Numbered from the stretch's first letter, positions 15,209 through 23,926 are shown. The stretch: DNA of 63,670 nt from an uncultured Myxococcales bacterium (GCA_903911905.1 CAIWFK010000135.1:1-63670); one strand, 5' to 3'. Notes: generated from the letters alone by a model not told the origin. Numbers and translations: made by a program.

Positions 15209-16816
15209 TCACGGCGTGCGGCAGACGGGGAAGTAGTTGTTCGTGTCCACCGTGTCGTTGGCCACCCCGCTCGGGTACAGCTCGGACCAGTTCTCGGCGC
15301 CGCCGCTGTTGTTGGGCTCGCCCTGCGCCCAGAAGCCGGCGTCGGGGTCGCTCATCGGCGTGTAGCTGGTGAAGCCGCTCTCGGCCAGCCAGGTGCCTTC
15401 GGCGACCCGGTCGGAATAGCCCAGCCAGAGTTCGCGGTTGCCGAACCCGCCGTCGAGCACCGACCCGCGGAAGGCGAACCACTCGTCTTCGCTCTCGAAC
15501 CACATCAGGTTCGACCCGAGGCCGCCGTCGACGATGCTCGACCCGCCGTCGGGCAACGCGTCGACCGTGCGGCAGAGCGCCTGCGCCGAGTCGTAGCCCA
15601 TGTTGTAGCGGCACGACCGCACGGTCGCGGTGATGCCGGGAATCGGCAGCACGTCGCACACGTCGAACGCGGTGCAGGTGTCGGCGTCGTTGACGATGTT
15701 CGCCGACGGCCTGGGGGTGATCGCAAGGTGGTAGAACGGGCACGCCACCAGCATCTGGTTCGACACGATGGTCAGGGTGTTCAGCGTCGTGAGCTTCGGC
15801 ACGGTCAACGAGGCGAGCGCGTCGTTGTAGTTGACCGACAGGCTGCCGAGCGTGGTCAGGGCCGGCAGCGCCAGGGCCGGCAGGGCCGCGTTCGACTGCA
15901 CGTTCAGGGTGTCCAGACTCGCGAGCTTCGTCAGGGTCAGCGTGGTCAGCGCCGGGTTGTACCCGACGTCGAGGGTGTTGTTGGGCACCGAGACCAGCGA
16001 CGAGAAGTCGACGGTGGTCAGCAGGTCGTTGTACTGAATCGCGACGTAGGTGGTCGTGGTCAGCTTCGGCATCGCGAAGGTGGTGATGGATTCCTGGTAC
16101 TGCAGGTAGACCGAGTCACCCACGCGGGTCAGCGCCGGGAAGGTCAGGCTGTTGAGCCCCACCAGGCCCGGGCCGTGCACCGGCTTGCCGCCGCCGCCGT
16201 TGCCCTGGGTCAGGTACACGCTGGCCGTCACCACCTGCAGGTCGGGCAAGGTCACGTCGGTCCCGAAGGGCGCGTCGAAGTACAGGCTGCCGATGATGAC
16301 CTGAATGCCGTCGAGCACCGCCAGGTCGCCCGGAGCGGCGATGTGCACGTCGCCGAAGTACCAGGCGTTGACGGTCGAAGGGTCGCACACGTACTGGGTG
16401 GCGGTGATTTCGGTGGTCTCGAGCACGCCGTCGCCGTTGGTGTCGGGCCCGGTGTCGACGCGCGCGCCCCCGTACTTGCAGTTCGCGCCCGCGGGCTCGC
16501 TGGTGACCTTGGTGAGCGACGCGGTGCCGGCGGGGCCGTGGACGCCCGCGTCACCGGTGGCGCCGTTCATGCCGTTGGCGCCCGACATTCCGGGCGTGCC
16601 GTTACACAGAATCTTGGTCTTCGTCGCGTCGACCTCGCCGTCGTCGAGCACACCGTTGCCGTTCTTGTCGAAGCCGGTCTCGATCGACACGCCGCCGGTG
16701 GGGCAGGCGCTGCCAGCCGGCACGTCGGTCACCCGAACCATCGAGGCGACCTGGGTGTTGCACGCAGCCATGACGAGGCTCACGGCGAGCAGGGGCAGAC
16801 GAAAGGTGATTTTCAT
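15209..16816 (-). CDS. lipoprotein with C-type-lectin-like domain, EPN variant
   Basis: A protein of 535 residues, homologous to the following gene over its whole length. Signal MKITFRLPLLAVSLVMAAC ends in a lipobox Cys with Asn next. It has the Ca-loop-like FDKNGNGVLDDGEV, the collagen-like tract GMSGANGMNGATGDAG, the loop PDTNGDGVLETTEI, L-domain-like repeats (LTFPALTRVGDSVYL, LPALTTLGSLSVNYN, VPKLTTLNTLTIVSN), then a lectin-like domain (YDSAQALCRTVDALP, WFESEDEWFAF, WLGYSDRVAEGTWLAES). The site-2 motif is E500-P-N502 with E508 and N520-D521, matching the spacing of rat mannose-binding protein and predicting mannose/GlcNAc-type binding. Tandem duplication with divergence of the sugar motif is inferred. 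It is divergent from the methyltransferase-like gene at 16859. Confidence 0.82.
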   Translation of the reverse strand: MKITFRLPLLAVSLVMAACNTQVASMVRVTDVPAGSACPTGGVSIETGFDKNGNGVLDDGEVDATKTKILCNGTPGMSGANGMNGATGDAGVHGPAGTASLTKVTSEPAGANCKYGGARVDTGPDTNGDGVLETTEITATQYVCDPSTVNAWYFGDVHIAAPGDLAVLDGIQVIIGSLYFDAPFGTDVTLPDLQVVTASVYLTQGNGGGGKPVHGPGLVGLNSLTFPALTRVGDSVYLQYQESITTFAMPKLTTTTYVAIQYNDLLTTVDFSSLVSVPNNTLDVGYNPALTTLTLTKLASLDTLNVQSNAALPALALPALTTLGSLSVNYNDALASLTVPKLTTLNTLTIVSNQMLVACPFYHLAITPRPSANIVNDADTCTAFDVCDVLPIPGITATVRSCRYNMGYDSAQALCRTVDALPDGGSSIVDGGLGSNLMWFESEDEWFAFRGSVLDGGFGNRELWLGYSDRVAEGTWLAESGFTSYTPMSDPDAGFWAQGEPNNSGGAENWSELYPSGVANDTVDTNNYFPVCRTP

Positions 16817-16858
16817 ATGGCCGGCTTAAAACTCCACCGGTAACAGAAGTCTACGCCC

Positions 16859-17317
16859 ATGGCAGACAAGCGCCGTTTCGAGTTGTTCGCCGATCTCCTG
16901 GTCACGCGGTTCCCGCACGCGACCCGCATCTTCGACGTGGCCGGTGGCATGGGGCGGCTGAACGAGGCGCTGACCCAGCGGGGGCGGGTGGTGACCACCT
17001 TCGACCGCCGACACAAGCACCTGCCCGTCACCTTCGCCGAGCGCGAGTTCACCCTCGATGAACCGGCGCAGTGCGAGCTGGTGGTGGGGCTGCACGCCGA
17101 CGGCGCGACCCGCGTCATCATCGAATATGCCGCCAGGCACCGGTTGCCCTTCGCGGTAGTGCCCTGCTGCTCGGACAATTCGATGCCCTACAAGCCGTGG
17201 ATGAAGCACCTGACCGCGCTCGCCGTCTCGCTGGGGCTGAGCACCGACGAGGTCGCCCTGCCCATGGAAGGCCGGGCCCGCGTGCTGGTCGGTACCGTCC
17301 CGCCAGCGGGACCCTGA
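16859..17317 (+). CDS. SAM-dependent methyltransferase-like protein
   Basis: A protein of 152 residues. A Rossmann motif I is readable (ATRIFDVAGGMGRLNEAL, D-x-A-G-G-x-G at about 25-31), followed by an acidic end of strand 2 (VVTTFDRRHK). The later LVVGLHADGATRVIIEYA and VVPCCSDN recall the LHxCG and PCC motifs of METTL25-like methyltransferases. The protein is shorter than most class I enzymes and lacks a clear substrate domain. It is divergent from the lectin-like genes by 42 bp, with no sign of shared function. Substrate unknown. Confidence 0.65.
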   Translation: MADKRRFELFADLLVTRFPHATRIFDVAGGMGRLNEALTQRGRVVTTFDRRHKHLPVTFAEREFTLDEPAQCELVVGLHADGATRVIIEYAARHRLPFAVVPCCSDNSMPYKPWMKHLTALAVSLGLSTDEVALPMEGRARVLVGTVPPAGP

Positions 17318-17403
17318 GCGTTCCGAGGCCGTCGACACCCCGCCGCAAGCGCGCGGAATGAGCGCGACCGGCCCTCGGCACACGGCGTGAATGCCGCGCG
17401 CCC

Positions 17404-19503
17404 ATGGGTGGACGGGCGGGACTGGTGGTGTTGCTGCTCGCGGCGAGCGCACGCGCGGCAATCGACGACGAGCCGGTGCGTGACGAGCGCGAGGTCGACG
17501 CGCTCGAGGCTCGCGGTGATTTGACCGCCGACCATGCCAATGGCCTGCGTTCCCTGCTGCGCGAGGGCGTCGACCTGGCGACCGCCTCGAGGAGCGAGCT
17601 GCTCGGGCTGCCCGGCGTGGGGGCCGCGCGGGCCGACCGCATCCTCGCGCTGCGCGCCTCGCACGGTCCGGTCGACCTGGCGTCGCTCACCGCCGCGGGG
17701 GTCCTCGACGAGGCCCTGGCCAGGCGGCTCGAGCCCTTCGTTCGCACGCTTCCCCAGGGCTGGCAGGTCACCGTGCGCGCGCTCTCGGAGTTCACGGTGA
17801 GCGACGACCTCGCGCCCCCGGCGCTGCTCTCGGCGCGCGCGGTGCTGCCGTGGGGCTTGCTGGCCGGCGTCGAGCTGGTCGGTACCCGGCTGCGGCCGAG
17901 GGCCCCCCGCTTCGAGGTGCCGGCGGGCACGCTCGCGACTGCGGGCTTCGAGTACCAGGTGAACCTGGCGCGCGGCTTCGTGCAGTGGCGCGCCGGGCCG
18001 GTGCGACTGGTGGCGGGCACCTTCTCGCTGGGCTTCGCCGAGCACCTGGTGCTCGACACCACCCGCGCCGTCGCTCCCGACGGCCTGCTGTTGACCGACG
18101 ATTTTCGCCGCGGCGTGGCGCTGACCCGGCGCTGCAAGCTGGTGGGAGCGACCAGCGGGCCCTGCGTCGACCAGCCCGAGCACTTCGTCACCCCCGACCT
18201 CGCGTGGCACGAGCCGTTTCGTGGGCTGGCGGCCAGCCTCGAGCACCTCGCGCTGGGGCCGCTCGCGCTGAGCGCCACCGCGTTTGGTTCCTGGCAGACG
18301 CGCTCGATCTACCAGTACGAGCTCTACGACCGACGCCGCTGCGCCGACCCGCACGCCGACGCCGAGCGGGCCTGCGCCCCGCCCGTGGTGCTGACCCCGG
18401 AAGGCCTGCGGGTGGTCGACGCGACGCTGCCCGCCATGTTCGACGAACTCGCCCTGGGCGGACACGTGGGCGCGGCGGTGGGCCGGGTATCGTTCGGGGT
18501 CACCGGCTACGGCGCGTCGCCCACCTTCCGGACCGGCGCGGGGCAGCTCGATTTTCAGGAATGGAGTCGCTGGCCCAACGGCGGGCCCTTCGGTGCACTC
18601 GGCGCCGACGTGTCGGTCACGGGGCTGCATGGGGTCGACCTGTTCCTCGAGGCGGCGCGCAGCGTCGACCACGCGGTCGGCAACGGCGGCGGCGGGTACG
18701 CGCTCGAGCAGCGCACCACCTGGTCGAACGACGCGCACCTGGTCGAGCTGAGCCTGCGCTTCTACGACCTGCACTTCGCCAACCCCTACGCCCGCCCCAT
18801 CAGCAGCCCCGACGAATACGACGGGCAGCGCGCCCGCAACGAAGCCGGGGTGTGGGTGCGCTCGAGCAGCCGCCTGCCCGGTCGCTGGCACGTGAGCTCG
18901 CGGGTGGACTTCTGGGTCACCCCCTTCGACGAGCCGTCGGGCCCGCGCGCGGGCGTGGCGAACGTCTATGCGCTGGTGCGCGTCGACGCGGGGCAGTGGG
19001 CCCGGGTGCGGCCGTCGGCGTGGGTCGACGTGCGGGTGCGCGACCTGGCGGGCGCGGTGGGCGGCGGGTGTTCAGCGGTCGCGCCGCTGACCCAGGCCAC
19101 CTGCCCTGGCGACCTGTACCGACTGGCCGCTCGCAGCGAGTTCGAGGTGCACCCGCGCTGGGCGCAGGTGGTGGTCGAGGGGTGGTTGTCACTGGTGTCG
19201 GAACCGGGGGCGGGTTCGCGGTTGCGCACCGATGGCATGGTCTGGGTCGACGTGCGCAGCGCGCCGCTCGAGTCGGTGCTGGTGCGGGCACGGACCCGGT
19301 GGCTCGACGAAGACCTGGGCGACGCGGCCGCCAGCGCCGCCAGCGTGTGGAGTTCGCTCGAAGCGACCTGGCAGGCCGCGCGCTGGCTGCGCCTGACCGC
19401 GCGAACCGACGTGGTGGCCTGGGTCGACCGCCGGCCCTCGACGCTGGTGCGCAGGCCCAACCCCGAGCTGCGGTTCCTGCTCGACGTGACGACGACGTTC
19501 TAG
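17404..19503 (+). CDS. exported HhH (ComEA-like) protein with predicted outer-membrane barrel
   Basis: A protein of 699 residues. A signal peptide (GLVVLLLAASARA) is followed by a double helix-hairpin-helix region at about 30-115: VDLATASRSELLGLPGVGAARADRIL, here as SELLGLPGVGAARA, then GPVDLASLTAAGVLDEALA. This is the ComEA-type HhH pattern that binds the backbone of double-stranded DNA. The remaining 580 residues alternate short amphipathic strands (GFEYQVNLARGFVQWRAG, VRLVAGTFSLGFAEHLVLD) and end LRFLLDVTTTF; a terminal Phe preceded by alternating hydrophobics is the usual outer-membrane barrel signal. A periplasmic DNA-binding domain attached to a barrel is inferred. The lamin-tail lipoprotein gene follows after 17 bp. 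Confidence 0.72.
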   Translation: MGGRAGLVVLLLAASARAAIDDEPVRDEREVDALEARGDLTADHANGLRSLLREGVDLATASRSELLGLPGVGAARADRILALRASHGPVDLASLTAAGVLDEALARRLEPFVRTLPQGWQVTVRALSEFTVSDDLAPPALLSARAVLPWGLLAGVELVGTRLRPRAPRFEVPAGTLATAGFEYQVNLARGFVQWRAGPVRLVAGTFSLGFAEHLVLDTTRAVAPDGLLLTDDFRRGVALTRRCKLVGATSGPCVDQPEHFVTPDLAWHEPFRGLAASLEHLALGPLALSATAFGSWQTRSIYQYELYDRRRCADPHADAERACAPPVVLTPEGLRVVDATLPAMFDELALGGHVGAAVGRVSFGVTGYGASPTFRTGAGQLDFQEWSRWPNGGPFGALGADVSVTGLHGVDLFLEAARSVDHAVGNGGGGYALEQRTTWSNDAHLVELSLRFYDLHFANPYARPISSPDEYDGQRARNEAGVWVRSSSRLPGRWHVSSRVDFWVTPFDEPSGPRAGVANVYALVRVDAGQWARVRPSAWVDVRVRDLAGAVGGGCSAVAPLTQATCPGDLYRLAARSEFEVHPRWAQVVVEGWLSLVSEPGAGSRLRTDGMVWVDVRSAPLESVLVRARTRWLDEDLGDAAASAASVWSSLEATWQAARWLRLTARTDVVAWVDRRPSTLVRRPNPELRFLLDVTTTF

Positions 19504-19520
19504 AAAAGGCGAGGTGCGCG

Positions 19521-21215
19521 ATGTGGCGATGGTGGAGCGTGGTGGTGGTGACGACGATGACGACGACGGGCTGCGGGCCCAGCGAACAGGTAGTCGACCC
19601 CTGCGCCTCGCGCACGGCCGGTGAGCTGGTCATCACCGAGCTGATGCTCGACCCCGACGGAGCCGACACTGGAGCCGAATGGGTCGAGCTGTACAACCCG
19701 GGCTCGACGCCACGGCCGCTCGCGGGCCTCTCGCTCTACACCAAGGACCTGGACGGCACGAACGCCAGGACCACGGTGCTGCCCGAGCTGCTCGTTCCGC
19801 CGGGCGCCTGGTACGTGCTGGGCGACGTGCGCGAGGGCCCGCCACCGCCGTGGGTCAACGCCTCGTACGGCGAGGCGCTCGGAGCGCTGGGCAACGCGCG
19901 CGGGGTGCTGGGGCTGCGGTGCGGAACGGTGGTGCTCGACGAGGTCTCGTGGACCCGTGGCACCCGGCCGGGGCACTCACTGATGCTCTCGGGGCAGGTC
20001 GCGCCCGATGCGGTGGTCAACGACCTCGAAGCGAACTGGTGCGACGCGCCCGACGACGCCATCTACTTCGGCATCGACACCGGCACGCCCGGCCTGGCCA
20101 ACCCGGCCTGCCCCGTCGCGCTGGGGGCCCCGAGTTGTTTCGAGAATGGCGTGGTGCGGCCGGTGGTGCTGGCGCAGCCGGGCGACCTGGTGCTGACCGA
20201 GGTGATGACCCGGCCGCACGCGGCGAGCACGGCCAACGGCCAGTGGTTCGAGGTGCTGGCCCTGGCCCAGGTCGACCTCAACGGGCTGACCCTTGCCAAC
20301 GGCTCGGGTGCGTCGACCACCGTTTCCTCGGCGGCCTGTCTGCGGGTGGACAGCGGCGGGTACGCGCTCTTCGCCCGCAATGGCGATTCCTTCGTCAACG
20401 GCGGGTTGCCGCAGCCGATGGTGGTGTATTCACTGCCGCTCTCGACGGGCAACGAGCGGCTGGCCTTGAGCGTGGGCGACGCCGGCATCGACGCCCTGGC
20501 GGTGACGAGCGCGACGTTGGGGCACGCCTGGCAGCTCGACCCCGACCGACTCGACCAGGCCAGCAACGACGACCCCGCCAGCTTCTGCCGCGCGAACGAG
20601 CGCTGGGCGCCCGACGGCGGCGACTTCGGCAGCCCGGGCGCCCCCAACCCGCCGTGTAGTCCGGTACCCGACGGCGGCCCGTTGCTGCTGGCGCCCAATC
20701 GCTGTCTGGACCGCGCCAGCGGCACCTTGCGCGCGCTGCGAACCCCTCCGGCGGGTGCACTGGTCATCACCGAGTGGCTGGCCAACCCGTCGGCGGTTCC
20801 CGACGCGACTGGCGAATGGGTCGAGCTCTTCGGCAGGGCCGGGTTCGACCTCAACGGCCTGACGCTGGTCGACGCCAGCGGCGCGCGCTCGACGCTGACC
20901 TCGGCGTGGTGCCTGGGCGTCGAGCAGGGCACGTGGGCGGTGGTGGCGCGCGACACGAACCGGGCTGCGAACGGTAACGTGCCGGCGGTGGCGACCTTCG
21001 GGTTCACGCTCAACAACGGCGCCGAATCGATCTCGGTGCTGGGGGCCGACGGTGGGGTGCTCGACCAGGTGTCGTTCGCCGGCTCGCGCGCTGGCGTGTC
21101 GACCCAGCGCGCCCCCGACGGCGGCGCCACCTGTCCGTCGACCAGTCGGGTGTGGCTGGTCGACGGGGGCCCGGGCGACCTGGGCACGCCGGGGGCGGCG
21201 AACGATTGCCCGTGA
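19521..21215 (+). CDS. lipoprotein with three lamin-tail domains
   Basis: A protein of 564 residues from the ATG at 19521, 17 bp after the HhH-barrel gene. Signal MWRWWSVVVVTTMTTTGC ends in a lipobox Cys. Three lamin-tail domain (LTD) starts are evident: GELVITELMLDP (about 34) with EWVELYN, GDLVLTEVMTRP (about 221) with QWFEVL and GALVITEWLANP (about 413) with EWVELFG, each followed by an L-x-G-L-x-L strand. Bacterial LTDs accompany secreted nucleases and surface proteins and are thought to bind other macromolecules; no nuclease domain is present here. Operon structure suggests it works with the barrel at the outer membrane. Its end is 6 bp from the converging beta-barrel gene. Confidence 0.8.
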   Translation: MWRWWSVVVVTTMTTTGCGPSEQVVDPCASRTAGELVITELMLDPDGADTGAEWVELYNPGSTPRPLAGLSLYTKDLDGTNARTTVLPELLVPPGAWYVLGDVREGPPPPWVNASYGEALGALGNARGVLGLRCGTVVLDEVSWTRGTRPGHSLMLSGQVAPDAVVNDLEANWCDAPDDAIYFGIDTGTPGLANPACPVALGAPSCFENGVVRPVVLAQPGDLVLTEVMTRPHAASTANGQWFEVLALAQVDLNGLTLANGSGASTTVSSAACLRVDSGGYALFARNGDSFVNGGLPQPMVVYSLPLSTGNERLALSVGDAGIDALAVTSATLGHAWQLDPDRLDQASNDDPASFCRANERWAPDGGDFGSPGAPNPPCSPVPDGGPLLLAPNRCLDRASGTLRALRTPPAGALVITEWLANPSAVPDATGEWVELFGRAGFDLNGLTLVDASGARSTLTSAWCLGVEQGTWAVVARDTNRAANGNVPAVATFGFTLNNGAESISVLGADGGVLDQVSFAGSRAGVSTQRAPDGGATCPSTSRVWLVDGGPGDLGTPGAANDCP

Positions 21216-21221
21216 CGGCCT

Positions 21222-21887
21222 TCAGACGTTCCAGCCGAAGGCCCAGCCCAGCGTCAGCATTCCGGTGAACCGGGGCGAGCCGAGCAGCCCGTATTCTCCC
21301 GACACGCCGAGCGTCAGCGCGCGGTCGAGCTTGAAGCGCACGCCGGCCCGAGCCGAGAGCGCGAAGGACTTCGCGGTGACGTGGGTGGGCGTGGCGTCGA
21401 CCACCACGTCGCCGTCGACGAACTGCAGGTCGCCGAGCAGGTCGACGAAGGGCACCACCACCCGCCCCAACGGCAGCTCGCCGCCCAGGCCGAAGCGCAC
21501 GTCCCATTCGGCGAGGGCACGGGGGCTGACGTGCACCGCGCCCACGTCGGCGTCGAGCGCGCCGGCGCGGAATTCAGAGAAGCCGCGGCGCAGGCCCAGG
21601 GTGAAGCGCGCGTGGCTCTGCACGGTGCGCACTTCCCAACTGGGGCCGGCGACCACCAGACGACTGGCCGGTCCGAAGGGCGTGGCGAGCGCGGAGTCAG
21701 ACCCGGTGAAGGGCAACGCGCCGGGGTCGATGACGCCGCCGAAGAAGCCCATGCTGGCTTCGAGACCGAACGAGGTCTTCTCGTCGTCGGTGTGGCGGGT
21801 GACCTCGGCCGGCGTGCCGGCTTCGGCGGCGGGAGCAGCGGAGGAGGCAGCGAGCAGCGAGAGCAGCGCCGTGAGCGTTGGGGTCAT
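21222..21887 (-). CDS. small outer-membrane beta-barrel-like protein
   Basis: A protein of 221 residues from the ATG at 21887; a TTG six codons upstream is less likely. A signal peptide (TLTALLSLLAASSAAPAA) is followed by alternating beta strands (TSFGLEASMGFFGG, HARFTLGLRRGFSEF, FALSARAGVRFKLD, LTLGVSGEYGLLG) ending GMLTLGWAFGWNV, the pattern of eight-stranded OmpA/OmpW-like barrels. No specific family recognised. A structural or porin-like role is inferred. It converges on the lamin-tail lipoprotein. Confidence 0.68.
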   Translation of the reverse strand: MTPTLTALLSLLAASSAAPAAEAGTPAEVTRHTDDEKTSFGLEASMGFFGGVIDPGALPFTGSDSALATPFGPASRLVVAGPSWEVRTVQSHARFTLGLRRGFSEFRAGALDADVGAVHVSPRALAEWDVRFGLGGELPLGRVVVPFVDLLGDLQFVDGDVVVDATPTHVTAKSFALSARAGVRFKLDRALTLGVSGEYGLLGSPRFTGMLTLGWAFGWNV

Positions 21888-22002
21888 GCTGCGGCAACGG
21901 AGCAAGGCTCACGCCCACCACCAGGCGCGCGAATCGCCGTGGCGCGTGACGGGCCGATGACGGGACTGCGCGAGCGCCTGCGCAGCCGTCGCGACCGCGT
22001 CG

Positions 22003-22224
22003 TCAGGGCTTCTTGTGGCCCTGGTGGTCGGCGCGGGCCTGCTGACAGACCGGTGACAGCTCGGCCGCGTGGGCCTTCATGCAGTCGTGCATCGGCTGGC
22101 CCTTGGCGACGTTGGGGCACAGGCGTGCGCGGTCGGCCTTGCACGGGTGGTTGGCGCCAGCAGCACCGGCACCGGCGAAGCTGGCAGACGCGACGAGAGC
22201 AGACAGCAGCACGAATGAGCGCAT
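22003..22224 (-). CDS. small secreted Cys-rich protein
   Basis: A protein of 73 residues from the ATG at 22224 (MRSFVLLSALVASASFAGA, a signal peptide). The mature part has four cysteines in the pattern HPCKADRARLCP...MHDCMKAHAAELSPVCQQ. This C-x6-C ... C-x11-C arrangement with D-x-x-R-L-C and L-S-x-x-C resembles the Cys-rich repeat of Golgi GLG1/FGFR-binding proteins, also found in short bacterial secreted proteins. The C-terminus is basic (HQGHKKP). Probably periplasmic; function unknown. It is too short to stand out from overlapping longer frames, but signal peptide and Cys pattern support it. Confidence 0.65.
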   Translation of the reverse strand: MRSFVLLSALVASASFAGAGAAGANHPCKADRARLCPNVAKGQPMHDCMKAHAAELSPVCQQARADHQGHKKP

Positions 22225-22280
22225 GGTGGGAACGACCTCCGCCTTGTCGAACCCGCGAGCGCAGGAAAGGTTGCGTCGCT

Positions 22281-23492
22281 TCAGGCGTCGACCAGGTCCC
22301 ACGTCATCCCACCTGCGCGGAGTCGCTCGACGAGCAGGTCGCCCATGGCGGTGGCCGGGGTCAGACACCCCGCTCGTTGCGGCAGCTTCGCGCCGTCGTG
22401 CGCCAGGCACAGCGCCGATTCGCCCAGCAGCATGCTGGTCAACTGGTAGCCCGGGTCGCCGCTGCCCTTGACCAGCAGGCCCACGCGTTTGCCGGCACCG
22501 GTCTCGGCGACGAAGCGAATGCGCACCCGGCCGTTGCGGCGCGCCTCTTCCGACGGGCCCTCTCCGGCCTGGGGCAGGCGGCCCAGCACCAGCTTCCGCG
22601 TGAAGGGCGTGGCGAGCGACGCCATGAAGGCGCCCAGGCCGGCGGTCAGCCCGGCCGCTCGCAGCGCGCCGCCAGGGCCGGTGCCCATGCCCGAGACCTC
22701 GGCGTAGCGAAGCTCGCGGCCGTAGGCGTAGTCGAGCAGCGCGTTCGAGCGCCGCACCACGCGGGTGTTGATGGTGGCCATGACGAAGGGCGCAACCCAC
22801 CGCTGGGTGAAGTCGTCGTAGCGGAAGGTGGCGAGGTCGCGCTCGTTGCCCAGGTCGGGCTCCTTCGCGCGGTCGGGCGAGAGCGCGTACGGGTCGCCCA
22901 TGATGCGGCGGCGCGCGCGGTCGGCCATGGCCTCGTCGACCCCGTTGACCAGCGAGGCGATGGTGCCGCCGCTGAAGCCCCCGCGCAGCGATTCCACCAC
23001 GTAGGTCACGCGCTTCAAGGTGCCGTGCGCCCGGTGCAGCAGCCACACCCCCAGGTCGCTGGGAATGGAATCGAAGCCGCAGGTGTGCACGATGCGCGCG
23101 CCCGAAGCGACCGCCGCGGCGTGGTACCGGTCGATGGCGTCGCGCATGAACTGCACTTCACCGGTGAGGTCGCAGACGTGGGTGCCGGCGTTGGCGCACG
23201 CTTCGACCAGGGGCAGGCCGTATTTGGCGTAGGGGCCGACGGTGGTGCACACCACCGTGGTACGCGGGGCGAGCGCGGCCAACGCCGGCTTGTCGTTGCT
23301 GTCGACCACCAGCAGGGGCCAGGCCTTCGCGTTGTCGGGGAGCCCTCGCTGAATCTCTTCGAGCTTCGGCTTCGAGCGGCCGGCGAGCGCGATGCGCGTG
23401 CCAGCCGGGGCCTTGCGAGCCAGGTAGTCAGCCACCAACCGGCCGGTGAAGCCGGTTGCACCGAAGAGCACGACGTCGAATTCGCGGGCCAT
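22281..23492 (-). CDS. saccharopine dehydrogenase-like / trans-acting enoyl reductase family oxidoreductase
   Basis: A protein of 403 residues beginning MAREFDVVLFGATGFTGRLV, an NAD(P)-binding G-x-x-G-x-x-G (GATGFTG, about 11-17). The stretch RIALAGRSKPKLEEI, TTVGPYAKYGLPLVEACANAG and GEVQFMRDAIDRYH are typical of the Rv2953-type trans-acting enoyl reductases and human SCCPDH. IVHTCGFDSIPSDLGVWLL is the other family signature. Mycobacterial members reduce a double bond in phthiocerol/phenolphthiocerol synthesis; the bacterial substrate here is unknown and no polyketide genes are nearby. A soluble or membrane-associated oxidoreductase of lipid metabolism is the most that can be said. Confidence 0.82.
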   Translation of the reverse strand: MAREFDVVLFGATGFTGRLVADYLARKAPAGTRIALAGRSKPKLEEIQRGLPDNAKAWPLLVVDSNDKPALAALAPRTTVVCTTVGPYAKYGLPLVEACANAGTHVCDLTGEVQFMRDAIDRYHAAAVASGARIVHTCGFDSIPSDLGVWLLHRAHGTLKRVTYVVESLRGGFSGGTIASLVNGVDEAMADRARRRIMGDPYALSPDRAKEPDLGNERDLATFRYDDFTQRWVAPFVMATINTRVVRRSNALLDYAYGRELRYAEVSGMGTGPGGALRAAGLTAGLGAFMASLATPFTRKLVLGRLPQAGEGPSEEARRNGRVRIRFVAETGAGKRVGLLVKGSGDPGYQLTSMLLGESALCLAHDGAKLPQRAGCLTPATAMGDLLVERLRAGGMTWDLVDA

Positions 23493-23611
23493 GGGTCGGT
23501 CTCGTAGCGCACCGGTCGGCGGAAACGGGAGGTGTTTCCGGTTCTCGGGAGGTCAGGAAATGTCGGACCCGGGTGGTAGACAGGTTCCATCACGATGGGG
23601 GAGGCTGATCG

Positions 23612-23926
23612 ATGACGGAGGACGGGATCGTGAGCGACCTGACGATTGAAATTCTGCAGGGCATTCGGAGTGAACTCGTCGCGCTGCGGAGCGACCTGAG
23701 CACCGGGTTGGGCGAGGTGCGAACCGAGATTCGCGAGGTCCGTAGCGGGCTGCAGGAAGTCCGCGCCGGGCTGCAGGAGGTTCGTGCCGGGCTGCAGGAG
23801 CTGGCCGAATCGACCGAGGCGGGCTTTCAGGCCGTGTTGCGCCAGGGCGACCGACGCTTCGTCGACCACGAAGGACGCCTTCGCCGGCTCGAGGAACACG
23901 CCGGGTTCGAGCCACGCCGCGGGTAG
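23612..23926 (+). CDS. coiled-coil protein with near-perfect heptad repeats
   Basis: A protein of 104 residues. It is predicted to be a single coiled coil: hydrophobic a/d positions recur in IEILQGIRSELVALRSDL and become near-identical 7-residue repeats (VRSGLQE, VRAGLQE, VRAGLQE, with a final LAE) at about 48-70. The DNA shows the same 21-bp period. No signal peptide or membrane segment. It could be a small structural or adaptor protein; no family recognised. GGGGAGG lies about 15 bases upstream of the ATG. Its TAG ends at 23926, immediately next to the stop of the converging tlpA-like gene. Confidence 0.6.
   Translation: MTEDGIVSDLTIEILQGIRSELVALRSDLSTGLGEVRTEIREVRSGLQEVRAGLQEVRAGLQELAESTEAGFQAVLRQGDRRFVDHEGRLRRLEEHAGFEPRRG

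Noticed and set aside
15189-15743. Upstream extension of the QPD lectin gene into its neighbour (719-codon reading)
   Set aside because: The extension is the neighbour's DNA in another frame. The ATG at 15188 starts a signal peptide with a lipobox, exactly as in the paralogue.
17850-19520. Upstream extension of the lamin-tail gene through the HhH-barrel gene
   Set aside because: It overlaps the barrel gene in another frame with Arg/Gly-rich sequence; the ATG at 19521 begins a lipoprotein signal.
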